A stretch of DNA of 7,342 nt, from assembly GCA_009845645.1 (NCBI GenBank), contig VXZF01000427.1:1-7342 (forward strand), in the 5' to 3' direction. Source of the DNA: Gemmatimonadota bacterium. GTDB lineage: Bacteria; Latescibacterota; UBA2968; UBA8231. The translations under genes were made by a program, and so were the position numbers. This document shows positions 6,212 to 7,342 of this stretch, in pieces (position 1 is the first letter of the stretch; the number at the start of each line of letters is the position of its first letter). The notes beneath the pieces were generated by a model that worked only from the letters and a program-made list of their open reading frames with translations, made no database searches and was not told the origin of the DNA.

Positions 6212-6414
6212 ATCGGTCTAATCGTCCGTACAAAGAAGAGCTACTGGAAGATCTCAGAAACCCCAGCGAGGCGGCTGCGTATCTGACTGCTGCTCTTGAG
6301 GATGGCTCCCCTGATGTGTTCCTCCTTGCACTACGCGATGTAGCCGAAGCCCACGGCATGAAGCGGCTTGCAGAGGGGGCTCAACTCAATCGCGAGTATT
6401 ATTCCCGGAGATAG
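6208..6414 (+). CDS. Second truncated antidote protein (HI1420 type)
   Basis: A 68-residue frame opening at TTG 6208, which overlaps the TGA of the previous frame. It again looks like an HI1420-type antitoxin N-terminus: NRPYKEELLEDLRNPSEAAA, YLTAALEDGSPDVFLLALRD and VAEAHGMKRLAEGAQLNRE. Family proteins usually begin a few residues before YKEELLEDL, so the TTG start is plausible, although no good ribosome-binding site is visible. After LNRE the expected recognition helix (SLYRxLS...GNP) is replaced by YYSRR and a stop. The previous copy, read in its corrected frame, also leaves the family pattern after LNR, and there it runs straight into this copy. It may be translated by coupling, as the tail of a frame-restored fusion, or not at all. 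It is diverged from the first copy at DNA level, so the two are not a recent duplication. Confidence 0.6.
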   Translation: MNRSNRPYKEELLEDLRNPSEAAAYLTAALEDGSPDVFLLALRDVAEAHGMKRLAEGAQLNREYYSRR

Positions 6415-6416
6415 AT

Positions 6417-6527
6417 ATGGCGTACTGCTCAGAATGCTCGCTGCTTACCCATCGGGGTGCTCGTATCGGAGAGATGGGCACGGGGGCCGGAGCGAATACT
6501 GAAAACTGGCGATATACACATTGTTGA
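6417..6527 (+). CDS. Possible 36-residue ORF with CxxC
   Basis: ATG 6417 is preceded by GGAG (6407-6410) at six bases. The frame MAYCSECSLLTHRG... ends with HC and TGA at 6525-6527, overlapping the TTG start of the lipoprotein gene by four bases (TTGA). It contains C4-x-x-C7 and a terminal H35-C36, a pattern that could bind metal, but the sequence resembles nothing I recognise. It fills most of the gap between the antitoxin remnant and the lipoprotein gene and could equally be decayed antitoxin sequence. Its real value may be as a coupling leader for the next gene. Confidence 0.25.
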   Translation: MAYCSECSLLTHRGARIGEMGTGAGANTENWRYTHC

Positions 6528-7216
6528 AAAGACTGATACTGCACACCTATAGCATTTTGCTGTTGGGCATTCTGGCTGCTTTTTACGGCTGTTCGTTAAT
6601 GGGTCTTCGGGGGCAGACAGGTCCCAACCAGATAGTACTGACGAATAGACACGAAAAAGATACATTTAGTCCGGATCAGTTGTTTCATTTTCAGTGGGAA
6701 ATCGAGCAAAGAACCGACAGTACCCGGGCGGTGACAGCCCAGGGAAGCGAATCGATTCCAGCACGGATCGCCGGCCGTGACCATACGCACCTGTGGCTGG
6801 AATCCAAACGCTGGAATAGCGTCGAGAGAATTCCCCGGGCTTACAGCAAAGAAAAGATGATTAGGTTTTCTAAGTCCAAGGGACAGGTTAAGGTCGGATT
6901 GCCGATCCGTGCTATAACTGGAGTGAGCCTGGATGTCGAGCAACGAGTCGAGGACTCGGGCATAAGCGCGAAGGGTTTTTTGGCGGCTCTGGCGGCCGGG
7001 GCGTTCGGTGGATTTGTCTTCACCATGGAATTTTTTGTGGACGAAGAGGAGCATGACCACGATCACGACGTCGGGTTGTTGGTTTTGGGAACTATGGGAG
7101 CGATCAGCGGAGCCGTTGGATACCCTGTTTATAAAGCGATAAAAAAGGAAAAGGTCAGTTATCGGAAGAAGTATCTCCTTACAGGAGTTGATGGGTTCCG
7201 GTTAATAATTGAATAG
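6524..7216 (+). CDS. Probable lipoprotein with two glycine-rich hydrophobic segments
   Basis: A 230-residue protein of unknown family. TTG 6524 is chosen over TTG 6521 because it gives a classical MKRLIL signal-peptide start and overlaps the preceding TGA; no good Shine-Dalgarno sequence is visible for either. Residues 1-22 are a signal peptide leading to C23 (LAAFYG-C), a lipobox with an unusual Phe at -3. Residues 30-145 look like a soluble beta-rich domain with strands such as IPARIAGRDHTHLWLES and KVGLPIRAITGVSLDVE. Residues 151-168 (GFLAALAAGAFGGFVFTM) and 183-203 (VGLLVLGTMGAISGAVGYPV) are hydrophobic, Gly/Ala-rich, glycine-zipper-like segments that probably insert in a membrane as a hairpin. 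Between them lies DEEEHDHDHD (173-182), a likely metal-binding loop. A Lys-rich tail follows. An envelope-anchored protein of unknown role is inferred. It is not visibly related to the toxin-antitoxin genes before it. Confidence 0.8.
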   Translation: MKRLILHTYSILLLGILAAFYGCSLMGLRGQTGPNQIVLTNRHEKDTFSPDQLFHFQWEIEQRTDSTRAVTAQGSESIPARIAGRDHTHLWLESKRWNSVERIPRAYSKEKMIRFSKSKGQVKVGLPIRAITGVSLDVEQRVEDSGISAKGFLAALAAGAFGGFVFTMEFFVDEEEHDHDHDVGLLVLGTMGAISGAVGYPVYKAIKKEKVSYRKKYLLTGVDGFRLIIE

Positions 7217-7258
7217 TATTGATAGATCAAAGAGAGAAATGGACAAAGGAGGTGTTCA

Positions 7259-7342
7259 ATGGACCGCGAAGTGATGACTAACGAAGAGAATTACTGTTTT
7301 GATGTGGCTGGGTATTTGCACGTGCCGGGGACGTTGACTCGG
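7259..7342 (+). CDS. N-terminus of a probable phytanoyl-CoA dioxygenase family protein (3' end outside window)
   Basis: ATG 7259 has a strong ribosome-binding site, AGGAGG at 7247-7252, six bases upstream, and the frame is open to the right edge (28 codons). The segment YCFDVAGYLHVPGTLTR resembles the opening of many bacterial PhyH-family proteins, where an aromatic-Phe-Asp-x-x-Gly-Tyr-Leu motif precedes the first strand and helix. Those are Fe(II)/2-oxoglutarate-dependent oxygenases. The iron ligands (HxD...H) would lie outside the window, so the call rests on the N-terminal pattern alone. Confidence 0.55.
   Translation, partial: MDREVMTNEENYCFDVAGYLHVPGTLTR

Noticed and set aside
6596..7066. 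156-codon minus-strand frame
   Set aside because: Opposite a gene with a signal peptide and membrane segments; no family features or start signal were seen.

Overview
The window looks like a piece of an uncultivated, moderately GC-rich bacterial genome. The mix of genes (a one-domain sulfatase, a Gfo/Idh/MocA oxidoreductase, a probable phytanoyl-CoA-dioxygenase-like protein, a fibronectin-III surface protein and a toxin-antitoxin graveyard) resembles Latescibacterota, Poribacteria or Planctomycetes-type genomes. That placement is inferred from gene content and was not tested. No tRNA, rRNA, CRISPR array, insertion sequence or phage gene was seen.

Layout: (1) 2-1114 (+), the C-terminal part of a secreted, disulfide-containing fibronectin type III protein, open at the left edge. 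(2) 1154-2413 (-), a Gfo/Idh/MocA-family oxidoreductase with an altered EKP motif. (3) 2414-2522, a divergent promoter region. (4) 2523-3953 (+), a formylglycine-type sulfatase in which the usual GKWHLG motif reads GPWHLG. (5) 3988-5331 (-), an unassigned 447-residue protein, possibly a TIM barrel, convergent with the sulfatase. (6) 5332-5499, a second divergent regulatory region containing a strong 28-bp operator-like inverted repeat. (7) 5500-5817 (+), an intact small helix-turn-helix regulator of the antitoxin type. (8) 5835-6414 (+), the remains of a HI1419/HI1420-type (HigB/HigA-like) toxin-antitoxin module: a toxin without its N-terminal half or a start codon, a GTG-started antitoxin cut by a one-base frameshift in a G run, and the N-terminal half of a second antitoxin. 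(9) 6417-6527, a possible 36-residue ORF. (10) 6524-7216 (+), a probable lipoprotein with two glycine-rich hydrophobic segments around an Asp/His-rich loop. (11) 7259-7342 (+), the start of a protein that resembles phytanoyl-CoA dioxygenases.

The left half suggests carbohydrate or organic-sulfate catabolism: sulfate-ester hydrolysis, NAD(P)-dependent sugar oxidation and a possible glycosidase-like protein. The middle is a small defence or addiction islet in which one regulator with its own operator is intact and the linked toxin-antitoxin pair has decayed. The toxin remnant has no start codon in its frame, and the antitoxin copies both stop at the same point inside the DNA-binding domain. This islet is the most unusual part of the window.
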